Part shown: positions 26,440 through 35,025 of the stretch, in pieces
Layout: every line of letters starts with the position of its first letter
Position numbering within the stretch: the first letter of the stretch is position 1
Origin: an uncultured Bacteroides sp.
GTDB taxonomy: Bacteria > Bacteroidota > Bacteroidia > Bacteroidales > Bacteroidaceae
Length of the DNA stretch: 64,000 bases
Direction: 5' to 3'
NCBI RefSeq assembly: GCF_963678845.1
Contig: NZ_OY787466.1
Location: 310,001 to 374,000 of the forward strand
Made by a program: the position numbers and the translations under genes
The notes under the pieces: model-generated
Database searches by the model: none
What the model was told of the DNA's origin: nothing
What the model saw: only the letters and a program-made list of their open reading frames with translations

Positions 26440-26697
26440 ATGGTATACACAATGGATGGCAAACTGAAATCTGAGAGTTCTTCTATACGAACAATCTCAA
26501 TATCTAATCAGAACAGGACAAAATGGTTAACTAATATGCCAGTGCTTGGTTGGACAAATAATCCTCACTTTGCACTTGTATTTGAAAGTGAGAGTGATGC
26601 CGTATGCTTTGAAGAGTCTGAAGAGGCTAAAGAATTTATGGAGGATGAACTCGAAGAATTGGTATGGAGTAATACATTTGAGACCATTTATCAGTAA
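26440..26697 (+). CDS. Small acidic hypothetical protein 1
   Basis: An 85-residue protein with a polar N-terminal half and a very acidic C-terminal helix (EESEEAKEFMEDELEELVW); net charge is about -10 by my count. No family recognised. It has its own promoter and is followed after 27 bp by a second acidic gene and then by vsr, so all three may share one transcript. Confidence 0.65.
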   Translation: MVYTMDGKLKSESSSIRTISISNQNRTKWLTNMPVLGWTNNPHFALVFESESDAVCFEESEEAKEFMEDELEELVWSNTFETIYQ

Positions 26698-26724
26698 TAT
26701 ATTAATTTCAAAAATAATAATACT

Positions 26725-27009
26725 ATGACAGACTACAGTACCTGCAAGGAAAGAGATGCTTTTGATCAGGCCGTTTACGATCTTGTAAATGAATATTTGC
26801 AAGACTCTTTTTTTTATCCTGATAATGCATATCTTGCAATAAATGCCGCTTCAAAAGAAATGCAAATTGGTGCATTACAAGAATTTGATGCCAATTGGAT
26901 AACGTACCCCATTGAAGAACTACTCCGTGAAAATGAAGATAATAAAAAGAAAGAAGTTGATATTGATGTAACCTTTGATATTGCCTCCGAATATTTCTTT
27001 GTTAGATAA
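26725..27009 (+). CDS. Small acidic hypothetical protein 2
   Basis: A 94-residue protein, net charge about -13 by my count, with helical DAFDQAVYDLVNEYLQ and a Glu/Asp-rich C-terminal part. No family recognised. It sits 27 bp after the first acidic gene and 49 bp before vsr. Strong negative charge beside a DNA-modification locus raises the idea of a DNA mimic or regulator, but nothing in the sequence shows this. Confidence 0.65.
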   Translation: MTDYSTCKERDAFDQAVYDLVNEYLQDSFFYPDNAYLAINAASKEMQIGALQEFDANWITYPIEELLRENEDNKKKEVDIDVTFDIASEYFFVR

Positions 27010-27058
27010 AAAGGACCTACTTTTGTGTTATATATGTATAACCTATCACTATAGAATC

Positions 27059-27499
27059 ATGTCCGACGCTCATTCCAAAGGAACACGAAGTTACAATATG
27101 TCTATGATTAAAGGCAAAAATACAAAGCCTGAGATGATAGTCCGGAAGTTTCTTTTCAGTAAAGGATTCCGCTATCGTGTCAATTTGAAAGAACTACCAG
27201 GAAAACCGGATATTGTATTGCGTAAATATAGAACTGTGATTTTTATAAATGGATGCTTCTGGCATGGACACGAAAGTTGTAAATACTTTGTTATTCCTAA
27301 AACACGAACTGAATGGTGGAGAGCTAAGATTGATAAGAATATTGCCCGTGATGCAGAAGTAAGAGATAAACTTCGTTCTATGGGGTGGCGGACTATGGTT
27401 GTCTGGGAATGTCAGCTTAAGCCAAAACAGCGTGAAAATACATTGAATGAAATTGCATTGCTTCTTGAAAAAACATATCTAGAACTTTATAAGAACTGA
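27059..27499 (+). CDS. vsr: Very short patch repair endonuclease Vsr
   Basis: A 146-residue Vsr nicking endonuclease. Metal and active-site residues match E. coli Vsr even in numbering: Asp51 (GKPDIVL), Trp68, His69 and His71 in NGCFWHGH; SYNMSMIKGKNTKPE is the conserved N-terminal segment. It nicks next to T:G mismatches that arise when 5-methylcytosine deaminates, and so protects sites modified by a cytosine-5 methyltransferase, presumably the one at 28093. An upstream in-frame start (26975) lies inside the previous gene; the ATG at 27059 matches the family. Confidence 0.94.
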   Translation: MSDAHSKGTRSYNMSMIKGKNTKPEMIVRKFLFSKGFRYRVNLKELPGKPDIVLRKYRTVIFINGCFWHGHESCKYFVIPKTRTEWWRAKIDKNIARDAEVRDKLRSMGWRTMVVWECQLKPKQRENTLNEIALLLEKTYLELYKN

Positions 27500-27669
27500 A
27501 TTTTCTTAAATAAATAGCTAAAAATGCAATTTAGTAGTTTGATAATAAAAGAATATTTTTGAACAAGGAATTAGTATTTAGTCGATAAAGTCTTTGTTAA
27601 CATCGTTTTTATAATGCTGTTTTCTAATAAATTTTAAACAAGCTCTTAAAATTATTGAAATTTTATTAA

Positions 27670-27677
27670 TACATTTG
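27670..27677 (+). promoter_or_regulatory. -7 promoter element before the vsr pseudogene and methyltransferase
   Basis: TACATTTG (TAnnTTTG), 39 bases before the pseudogene ATG. It may now drive the methyltransferase gene through the dead vsr. Confidence 0.6.
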
Positions 27678-27715
27678 TAGCTCAAATCTTGAGAATTTAT
27701 TATAAAGAATAATAA

Positions 27716-28115
27716 ATGGCTGATGTCCACGATAAAGCTACCCGTAGCTATAACATGAGTCGTATAAAAAACAAGAATACCAAACCGGAAATTCTTGTTT
27801 GCAAACGGATTTAGATATAGAATAAATGACAAAGAACTACCGGGTAAGCCAGATATTGTTTTACCAAAACATAAAACAGTAATTTTTGTGAACGTATGCT
27901 TTTGACATGGACATGAAAATTGCAAGTATTGTAAATTACCCTGAAAAAGGACTGATTAGTGGAAAAACAAAATAGAAAAGACAATAATGAATGACTTTGA
28001 AAAGCAAACTCGACTTAGAAATATGGGCTGTAAAGTTTTAATTATTGGGGAGTACGAAGTTAAAAATGAAAATTTTTATAATATAATAGTTGATGATATC
28101 AGAAAACAAAAATAA
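27716..28115 (+). pseudogene. Second vsr gene, inactivated by frameshift and stops
   Basis: Translation from the ATG gives MADVHDKATRSYNMSRIKNK, clearly Vsr, then a stop at about codon 33. Similarity resumes in another frame (GFRYRINDKELPGKPDIV, then a CF-stop-HGH version of the CFWHGH active site, later LRNMGCKVLIIGEYE) and ends at a TAA at 28113-28115, 23 bp inside the methyltransferase gene. So it has one frameshift and several in-frame stops, including one replacing the active-site Trp. It diverges clearly from the intact vsr at 27059, so it is not a recent tandem copy. Confidence 0.9.
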
Positions 28116-29688
28116 AGAGATACCTATAATTGATTTGTTTGCAGGACCCGGTGGGTTGGCTGAAGGATTTTCTTCGGTATTGGTAAATGAAAAACGTTTT
28201 TTCAAAATAAAACTTTCCATTGAGAAAGAAGAGAATGCACATAAAACATTAGAATTAAGAAGTTTTTGTCGTCAGTTCGCTCCAGGGGAATTGCCACCTG
28301 AATATTATGATGTTCTAAAAGAGGCTAATTTGTATGAACGTGATAAAAAGATCCAATTATTATATAAAAATTATTCTGAAGAATATAGCTGTGCAAAAAA
28401 TGAGGCTTGGCTAGCTGAATTAGGAGAAGATAATTTCCCCCCGGAACTCATAGATAAGAGAATTAATAATGTTCTGAATGGATTTAAAAACTGGGTACTT
28501 ATTGGAGGTCCACCATGTCAGGCATACTCTTTGGCCGGCAGATCTAGGGTTGGTGGTATTGATATGGATGATAAACGCGTTTATCTTTATCAACAATATC
28601 TGCGAATTATTGCTACACATCAACCAGCGGTATTTGTGATGGAAAATGTGAAAGGTCTACTTTCTGCAAAAATCACAGAAGAAGGTCAAGAGGATATTAG
28701 TATTTTTGAAATGATTAAGGAAGACCTGAGAGATCCTTCTATTATTTTTCCTGAAACTAATAGTAAAAAATACAGAATCCATTCTTTAGTAACTTCCGAT
28801 GTAAAAGATAATAAAGATTACCTTATAAAAACAGAGTTGTATGGAATACCACAAAAACGTCATAGGGTAATTCTTTTGGGAATTCGGGAAGATATTGCAA
28901 TTGCACCTGGTATCTTGGAGCAAAAGGCAGAAATAACGCTAAAATCTGTTATCGGCAATTTACCTGCCATTAGGAGTGGGTTAGGGCGAGAAATCATTTC
29001 TTCCCAAATTATCAATGGAAAAAGGAAAAGAATATATCGTGACATACCTGATTCTCAGGAAAATTGGGAAATATATATTCAAAAGTATAAAGAGAGATTA
29101 TTAAAAATGCCTCATTCAGTAATTGCTCCTGATATGAAAGAGATTAAAGCTCCTGTATTAGGTATAGGAAGCGAGTACTTGAAAGCAGGCCAAACCATAG
29201 ATGCTTACCACCCACTAAGAACTTGGTTCATAGACAAAGAAATGGATGGAATTACGCATCATATTTCCAGAGCCCACTTGGTTGAAGACTTAGAACGCTA
29301 TCTGTTTGCAAGTTCATATACTCAGTCTGAGAAAAATTTCCCTCGTATGAGAGATTATGAAAGACTTAGTCCTTCGATCATGCCTGATCATGACAATGCA
29401 AAAACAGGAAAATTCGAAGACCGTTTTCGTGTACAGCTACCTGATATTGCTGCAACTACAGTTACCTGCCATATATCAAAAGATGGTCATTATTTTATTC
29501 ACTATGATCCAAAACAATGCAGGAGTTTCACCGTCAGAGAAGCAGCGAGGGTTCAAACATTTCCTGATAATTATCTTTTCTGTGGTGCAAGGACTGCACA
29601 GTTTCATCAGGTTGGGAATGCTGTACCACCGTATTTGGCATATCAGATTGGAGTAATTGTGAAAGATTTGCTGATTAAAATACTATAA
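28093..29688 (+). CDS. DNA (cytosine-5-)-methyltransferase
   Basis: A 531-residue C5-methyltransferase with its motifs in order: I (IDLFAGPGGLAEGF), IV with the catalytic Cys142 (GGPPCQAYSLAGR), VI (VMENVKGL), VIII (QKRHRVILLGIR), IX (RSFTVREAARVQTFPD) and X (QVGNAVPPYLAY). A longer than usual insert between I and IV and a large region between VIII and IX (target recognition) are present. Recognition sequence unknown. The ATG at 28093 is used; the codon before it is a TTG. It should protect self DNA from the nuclease system encoded next. Confidence 0.95.
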   Translation: MISENKNKEIPIIDLFAGPGGLAEGFSSVLVNEKRFFKIKLSIEKEENAHKTLELRSFCRQFAPGELPPEYYDVLKEANLYERDKKIQLLYKNYSEEYSCAKNEAWLAELGEDNFPPELIDKRINNVLNGFKNWVLIGGPPCQAYSLAGRSRVGGIDMDDKRVYLYQQYLRIIATHQPAVFVMENVKGLLSAKITEEGQEDISIFEMIKEDLRDPSIIFPETNSKKYRIHSLVTSDVKDNKDYLIKTELYGIPQKRHRVILLGIREDIAIAPGILEQKAEITLKSVIGNLPAIRSGLGREIISSQIINGKRKRIYRDIPDSQENWEIYIQKYKERLLKMPHSVIAPDMKEIKAPVLGIGSEYLKAGQTIDAYHPLRTWFIDKEMDGITHHISRAHLVEDLERYLFASSYTQSEKNFPRMRDYERLSPSIMPDHDNAKTGKFEDRFRVQLPDIAATTVTCHISKDGHYFIHYDPKQCRSFTVREAARVQTFPDNYLFCGARTAQFHQVGNAVPPYLAYQIGVIVKDLLIKIL

Positions 29689-29770
29689 TAAAACAATCTT
29701 ATATAATTCAACTTTAATCTTGTAACTAGTAATATTCTTAAAAAACACACAACTTCAATACATAATTGTA

Positions 29771-31246
29771 ATGGATTACTCACAAATAGAAAAAGCTTCT
29801 GCTGTTCCAGAAGCTGCTTCAATGATAGAAACTTTTCGTGCCATTGGTTATAATATAGAAACAGCTATCGCTGATATTATTGATAATTCTATTTCTGCTA
29901 ATGCGAAAAATATCTACGTTGATTCTAATTGGCATGGTGATAAGACTACAATTACTATACTTGACGATGGCGATGGTATGGATAATGAGCAGTTAATACA
30001 AGCAATGCGACCAGGAGCCCAGAACCCTTTAGCTGACAGAAACTTAAATGATTTAGGTCGTTTCGGTTTAGGTTTAAAAACCGCCTCATTCTCTCAATGT
30101 AGAAAACTCACAGTTTTGAGTAAACGTAAAGATTTCTCGCCAGTTTATTGGACATGGGATTTAGACTATGTAAATAAAACAAGTAAATGGGAATTGTTGA
30201 GATATATACCAAAGGAATATAAAACAGCTTTAGATGATATGATATCTGGATCACTTGTTATATGGACTGATTTAGATAGAATTCTCCCCATTGGTACAGA
30301 ACAATCAAATGAATTTGCTTTAGGCAAGTTTACTGACATAATGGAGAAAGTGAAATATCACATACAAATGACATTTCACAGATTCATGGAAGATAAGAAA
30401 ACCAAATTTTATTTTTGGAATAGGGAAATAAAACCTTGGAATCCATTTCTAATAAATGAACCAGCCACACAAGCATTTGCAGATGATTATATTAGCGGTG
30501 GTGCAATGATGAAAGGTTTTGTACTTCCACATAAAAGTCGAATTGATGATGAAACTTTTAAAAATGCAGAAGGGATTAATGGCTGGGGAGCACAACAAGG
30601 TTTTTATGTTTATCGTGGAAAAAGACTTCTATTAGCTGGTGATTGGTTAGGCATGTTTCGGAAAGAAGAACACTACAAGCTCGTTCGTATTCTTATTGAT
30701 TTGCCAAATACGTTAGATTCAGACTGGCAGATTGATATAAAAAAATCAACGGCTCGACCACCCCTCGCTTGTCGTGAGCAAATTGCGTCTTATGCTCGTA
30801 ATGTTAGGGCTAATGGCGTTCAGGTATTTAGACACCGTGGGAAAATACTTAAACAAAAATCAGGACAGGATTTTGAGCCACTATGGCTCGATAAAAAGAA
30901 AGGTAATAAATGGTCATTTGTAGTAAATCGAGAACATTTGATGATTCGAGAGTTAAAGGAATTAGCACATTCTAATCCTGATAAGGCGATAGAACAAATG
31001 CTTCGTTTTATTGAAGAAACAATACCTTCTAAATCAATCTTTATAAAAGAATCAGAAGAGGGTGACAATCAAAAAAAACCATTTGAACAAGAAAATCTTG
31101 AAATTGTCAAATCTATGATAAAAAAAATATTTGATAATCAAATAATGAGTGGCAAATCCCCGGAACAAGCTAAAGCAACCCTACTTAATTTAGACCCGTT
31201 TAATCAATTTCCAGAACTAATTGAAACAATAGATTACAATGATTGA
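29771..31246 (+). CDS. MORC/MutL-like GHKL ATPase of a restriction/defence system
   Basis: A 491-residue protein with an N-terminal GHKL (HSP90/MutL/histidine-kinase fold) ATPase: N box ADIIDNSISANA (Asn39), G1 LDDGDGMD (65-71) and G2 GRFGLGLKTAS (97-107). A MutL-type transducer domain follows (conserved DSDWQIDIKKSTARPP at about 317-332). Such prokaryotic MORC-like ATPases are known from comparative genomics to lie with Z1, AIPR, Vsr and methyltransferase genes. It would act as an ATP-driven DNA clamp. The Z1 gene overlaps its 3' end by 8 bp. Confidence 0.88.
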   Translation: MDYSQIEKASAVPEAASMIETFRAIGYNIETAIADIIDNSISANAKNIYVDSNWHGDKTTITILDDGDGMDNEQLIQAMRPGAQNPLADRNLNDLGRFGLGLKTASFSQCRKLTVLSKRKDFSPVYWTWDLDYVNKTSKWELLRYIPKEYKTALDDMISGSLVIWTDLDRILPIGTEQSNEFALGKFTDIMEKVKYHIQMTFHRFMEDKKTKFYFWNREIKPWNPFLINEPATQAFADDYISGGAMMKGFVLPHKSRIDDETFKNAEGINGWGAQQGFYVYRGKRLLLAGDWLGMFRKEEHYKLVRILIDLPNTLDSDWQIDIKKSTARPPLACREQIASYARNVRANGVQVFRHRGKILKQKSGQDFEPLWLDKKKGNKWSFVVNREHLMIRELKELAHSNPDKAIEQMLRFIEETIPSKSIFIKESEEGDNQKKPFEQENLEIVKSMIKKIFDNQIMSGKSPEQAKATLLNLDPFNQFPELIETIDYND

Positions 31247-34040
31247 AAAAGCAAAAAACATGTGTCGTTCTTTAATTGGAGAAAGAGTTAGTGTTACTGA
31301 TGTTGAAATTGATAGTGCTATTGAGCAGGTTATGTACATGCCTTTCTTCAGCGGAATTGACACAACACAACTAAAAAATGAACTTCTTTCAACTTATCGC
31401 GTTAGAGTTGATTTATTTAAAATACTTGTTGGTAAAGAGCGTAGAGAGCCTTGGATTAAAGATTATAAAGCAAATCATTCAGCAGAACATTGGGCTTTTT
31501 GGAATCGTTATCGCCATTATTTAGAGCAATCCAAAGGTTTTCCACCTGATATTATTGATAAGATAGACAAACTCACTGAAAGTACTTTAGATAAGTTATT
31601 TGATCCTACATTACAAGATATTACTATTGACAAAAAGGGTTTAGTCGTTGGGCAGGTTCAATCTGGTAAAACAGCTAACTACACTGGCCTAATATGTAAA
31701 GCTGCCGATGCAGGTTTTAATCTAATAATTGTTTTAGCTGGTATTCACAATAATTTGCGTAGTCAAACTCAATTACGTTTAGATGAAGATTTTTTAGGGT
31801 TCGATACACAGTTTGAGCGTGCATACACAATGAATTTAACCTCAAAACGTGGTGTAGGTCTATTACATGGTTTTCCTCCAGCAATTGCAAATTCTATAAC
31901 AACGAGTTCAGATAAAGGTGATTTTACAAAAAGAGCCGCTGAAACTTTGGGAGTAAATTTTGACACACCTCAACCAATTTTATTGGTAGTCAAAAAAAAT
32001 GCCACTGTTTTAAAACGCTTATCAACATGGTTGGCCTCACAAACAGTAACAGTCAATGGGAAGAAAGTGATAATAAATAAATCATTACTTATAATTGATG
32101 ACGAAGCGGATAACGCTTCTATAAATACGAAAAAAGAAAATGAATCTCCAACAGTTATAAATCGCTTAATTCGCAATATTATAGGTCTTTTCAATCGCTC
32201 TGGATATGTGGGATATACTGCTACTCCGTTTGCAAATATTTTTATTCCACTAGATGAAGATAATTTATTTCCACGTGATTTTATTATTAATCTTCCTGCA
32301 CCAACTAATTATATTGGACCAGATAAAATTTTTGGTACTTCTATAATTCCCGATGATACAAATGATGACCTATTGCCAATTGTAAGACCAATAAATGATT
32401 TTGGTACATTCGTTCCCGATAAACATAAAATGAATGATGACAAACCATTAGATTTGCCTGAATCTTTAGAATTGGCAATTAAATGCTTTATTGTTACCTG
32501 CGCTGTTAGGATAGCACGTGGGCAAGATAAAAAGCATAATTCAATGCTAGTTCATGTATCTCGGTATAAAAGCTGGCAGAATGATATTAAAGACTTGGTT
32601 GAAAGTCAATTCCTTTATTATAAAAGAGGTATTGAGCAAAATATAAAACAAATTATTGAAGAGTTTCGCCAAGTCTATGAAGTTGATACTCCCGACTATA
32701 TTTCATTCAAAACTACAACGAGTAATATAAAAAACTCAACGTTTAAAGATATAGATACAAAACTCACAATTCATTCTTGGGAAGAAATTCTACCCTTACT
32801 TTATAAAGCTGTTGTCAAGATTGAAGTAAAGTCTATAAATGGTAGTTCGGCAGATGCACTGAAATATTATGATAATGAGAAAACGGGTATCTCTGTTATT
32901 GCGATAGGTGGTGATAAGTTGTCACGTGGTCTTACTCTAGAGGGTTTGTCTGTAAGTTATTATTTGCGAGCCTCAAAAATGTATGACACACTAATGCAAA
33001 TGGGGCGATGGTTTGGCTATCGTCCGGGATATGTTGATTTATGCCGTTTATTTACAAGTAGAGAGTTGAATGAATGGTTTCGACATATAACGATGGCTAG
33101 TGAAGAGTTGCGAGGAGAATTCAACTTCTTGGCTGATTCAGGGAGTACTCCAGAAGATTATGTTTTAAAAGTACGAACCCACCCCGGTTGTTTACAAATT
33201 ACAGCTGTAAGCAAAATGAGATACACTAATACAATACGTGTTTCTTGGTCTGGTCGACTAATAGAAACTTACCAGCTCTCAAAAGATAAAGGTATTGTAC
33301 ACTCAAATTTGATTGCAACTGATAATTTAATCTCCTCGCTAGGTCTACCAGTGAAAAAAGGAAATGACTATTTGTGGAAAGATGTTACACCTAACACAAT
33401 TTGCTCATATTTTGGTAGATACAAAGTTGCAGAAAATCTTAAAGCTGTTGATTTAAACAGAATTTGTAGATTTATACAAAAGCTCAATACTGATGGAGAA
33501 TTAACGTCTTGGAGTGTGGCACTTATGAACAAAGTAGGCGAAACTCCAAAGTTTACAACTTCAAATGGCATTAGTGTTGGCTGTTTTGATCGTAACTACG
33601 CTATAGAATCAACAGAAGAAACATATTTGATAAAAAAGAATCACATACTTGGAAATCAAACAGATGAATTTATTGATTTAGATGATAAGGTTCTAGAAAT
33701 GGCGTTGAAAACGTCAATAGAAGGGTCTGTTGAATTAAATTGGAAAGCAGATGAAAATTGGAAAAATAATTATCCAAAGCCCAAACTTGTTAGAGAAAAA
33801 TATAGGTCGGTGACAAATCCCTTATTAATAATCTACCCACTAAATCCAGAATGTGCATACCCAAAAGAATTTAATGGAGTGAAATCAATTGAACCATTTC
33901 TTGGGTTTGCAATTTGTTTTCCACACAGTAATGGAAATCATACTGAAGAATTTGCAATCAATAGTGTTTTAATTGATAAATTCAGACAATCAGAAGAAGA
34001 ATTCGACAATAATAACGATAATCCAGACGATAATGAATAG
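31239..34040 (+). CDS. Z1-domain superfamily II helicase-like ATPase
   Basis: A 933-residue protein of the Z1 family. Visible helicase motifs: Walker A GQVQSGKT (138-145), Walker B with DDEAD (287-291), motif III-like GYTATPFAN, a GGDKLSRGLTLEG segment, and motif VI-like MGRWFGYRPGYVDLCRLF. The family is predicted to be a DNA motor/endonuclease subunit in restriction-like operons. It starts within the ATPase gene (8-bp overlap, ATGATTGA) and overlaps the nuclease gene by 8 bp (ATGAATAG), so the products should be made in fixed ratio. Confidence 0.93.
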   Translation: MIEKAKNMCRSLIGERVSVTDVEIDSAIEQVMYMPFFSGIDTTQLKNELLSTYRVRVDLFKILVGKERREPWIKDYKANHSAEHWAFWNRYRHYLEQSKGFPPDIIDKIDKLTESTLDKLFDPTLQDITIDKKGLVVGQVQSGKTANYTGLICKAADAGFNLIIVLAGIHNNLRSQTQLRLDEDFLGFDTQFERAYTMNLTSKRGVGLLHGFPPAIANSITTSSDKGDFTKRAAETLGVNFDTPQPILLVVKKNATVLKRLSTWLASQTVTVNGKKVIINKSLLIIDDEADNASINTKKENESPTVINRLIRNIIGLFNRSGYVGYTATPFANIFIPLDEDNLFPRDFIINLPAPTNYIGPDKIFGTSIIPDDTNDDLLPIVRPINDFGTFVPDKHKMNDDKPLDLPESLELAIKCFIVTCAVRIARGQDKKHNSMLVHVSRYKSWQNDIKDLVESQFLYYKRGIEQNIKQIIEEFRQVYEVDTPDYISFKTTTSNIKNSTFKDIDTKLTIHSWEEILPLLYKAVVKIEVKSINGSSADALKYYDNEKTGISVIAIGGDKLSRGLTLEGLSVSYYLRASKMYDTLMQMGRWFGYRPGYVDLCRLFTSRELNEWFRHITMASEELRGEFNFLADSGSTPEDYVLKVRTHPGCLQITAVSKMRYTNTIRVSWSGRLIETYQLSKDKGIVHSNLIATDNLISSLGLPVKKGNDYLWKDVTPNTICSYFGRYKVAENLKAVDLNRICRFIQKLNTDGELTSWSVALMNKVGETPKFTTSNGISVGCFDRNYAIESTEETYLIKKNHILGNQTDEFIDLDDKVLEMALKTSIEGSVELNWKADENWKNNYPKPKLVREKYRSVTNPLLIIYPLNPECAYPKEFNGVKSIEPFLGFAICFPHSNGNHTEEFAINSVLIDKFRQSEEEFDNNNDNPDDNE

Positions 34041-35025
34041 GATATTAGAAATATGGTCAGATCTAGAGAAAGCCAATACGAAAGGGCTTCTTAAAAAGTT
34101 ATACTCTAATAATACAAATCAATGTGTATATAGTATATTTAAGAATCCAGAGCAACATTGCGGAATTGCAATTTCTGTCAGCAAAGATATTCGTATTGAT
34201 ATTTCCCCATTTGCTAATTTGCAAGATTTGAAAGTGTCGTTATACAATGATACTTCTTTTGAAAATCATGTAATGCTTCTTATCGAATTATTGGATTATT
34301 CAAGTCGTGATGTGTTCTCTATTTTGTGTGAAGATTTAGTAATTACAGTTTCAAAACTTGTTTCAGAACAAAGTATAATTAAAGCGGCATTAAATCAACT
34401 TGAAAAATGGAAATCTCTTTTTGATAAATATAATTCAATTGGATTAACTCCGGCTGAGCAACAAGGATTGTTTGGTGAACTACACTTTCTACAGAAGTAT
34501 TTATCTAATGACTTTGAACAAACTTCTATACTAAATACATGGGTTGGTATTGACAAAGCTCTGAGAGATTTCCAATATAACAATTGGGCTTTAGAAGTAA
34601 AAACAACTGCTGGTAATAACCATCAGAAAATAAGTATTAGCAGTGAAAGGCAGTTAGACGAAACACTTTTAGAAAACTTGTATTTATATCATTTATCCGT
34701 AGAAGTTTCTAAAGGTAATGGAGAGAACTTAAACACTAAAATATCTTTAATACGACAAACATTTAATACCACCATTGCATTAAACATATTCAATGCTAAA
34801 CTTCTTGAGGTTGGTTATTTTGATAAACATGCTGAAATATATAAAGAACGTTGTTATCAAATCAGACAAGAGAATTTCTATAAAATTGAAAAAGATTTTC
34901 CCCGGATTAAGGAAAATGAAATACGTGATGGGGTTGGTGATATCAAGTACTCTATAATCTTATCACAATGTAAAGAATATCTTGTTGCAGAAAATACAAT
35001 CTTTAATACCCTTGAAAATATATGA
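34033..35025 (+). CDS. PD-(D/E)XK motif protein (DUF4420-type nuclease)
   Basis: A 330-residue protein whose centre has the PD-(D/E)XK nuclease signature: Glu149 in GLFGELHFL, Asp179 in ALRDF and Glu188-x-Lys190 in ALEVKTT. It is probably the DNA-cutting subunit of the system. The ATG at 34033 is chosen because it couples to the Z1 stop by an 8-bp overlap and fits the family N terminus (RILEIWSDLE); an in-frame start at 33973 lies inside Z1. Its stop overlaps the AIPR start (ATGA). Confidence 0.9.
   Translation: MNRILEIWSDLEKANTKGLLKKLYSNNTNQCVYSIFKNPEQHCGIAISVSKDIRIDISPFANLQDLKVSLYNDTSFENHVMLLIELLDYSSRDVFSILCEDLVITVSKLVSEQSIIKAALNQLEKWKSLFDKYNSIGLTPAEQQGLFGELHFLQKYLSNDFEQTSILNTWVGIDKALRDFQYNNWALEVKTTAGNNHQKISISSERQLDETLLENLYLYHLSVEVSKGNGENLNTKISLIRQTFNTTIALNIFNAKLLEVGYFDKHAEIYKERCYQIRQENFYKIEKDFPRIKENEIRDGVGDIKYSIILSQCKEYLVAENTIFNTLENI

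Noticed and set aside
26527..26802. 91-codon minus-strand ORF
   Set aside because: Antisense to two acidic genes that have a promoter and sensible spacing.
27578..27925. 115-codon minus-strand ORF
   Set aside because: It lies opposite the vsr pseudogene, whose plus-strand remains are clearly homologous to Vsr.
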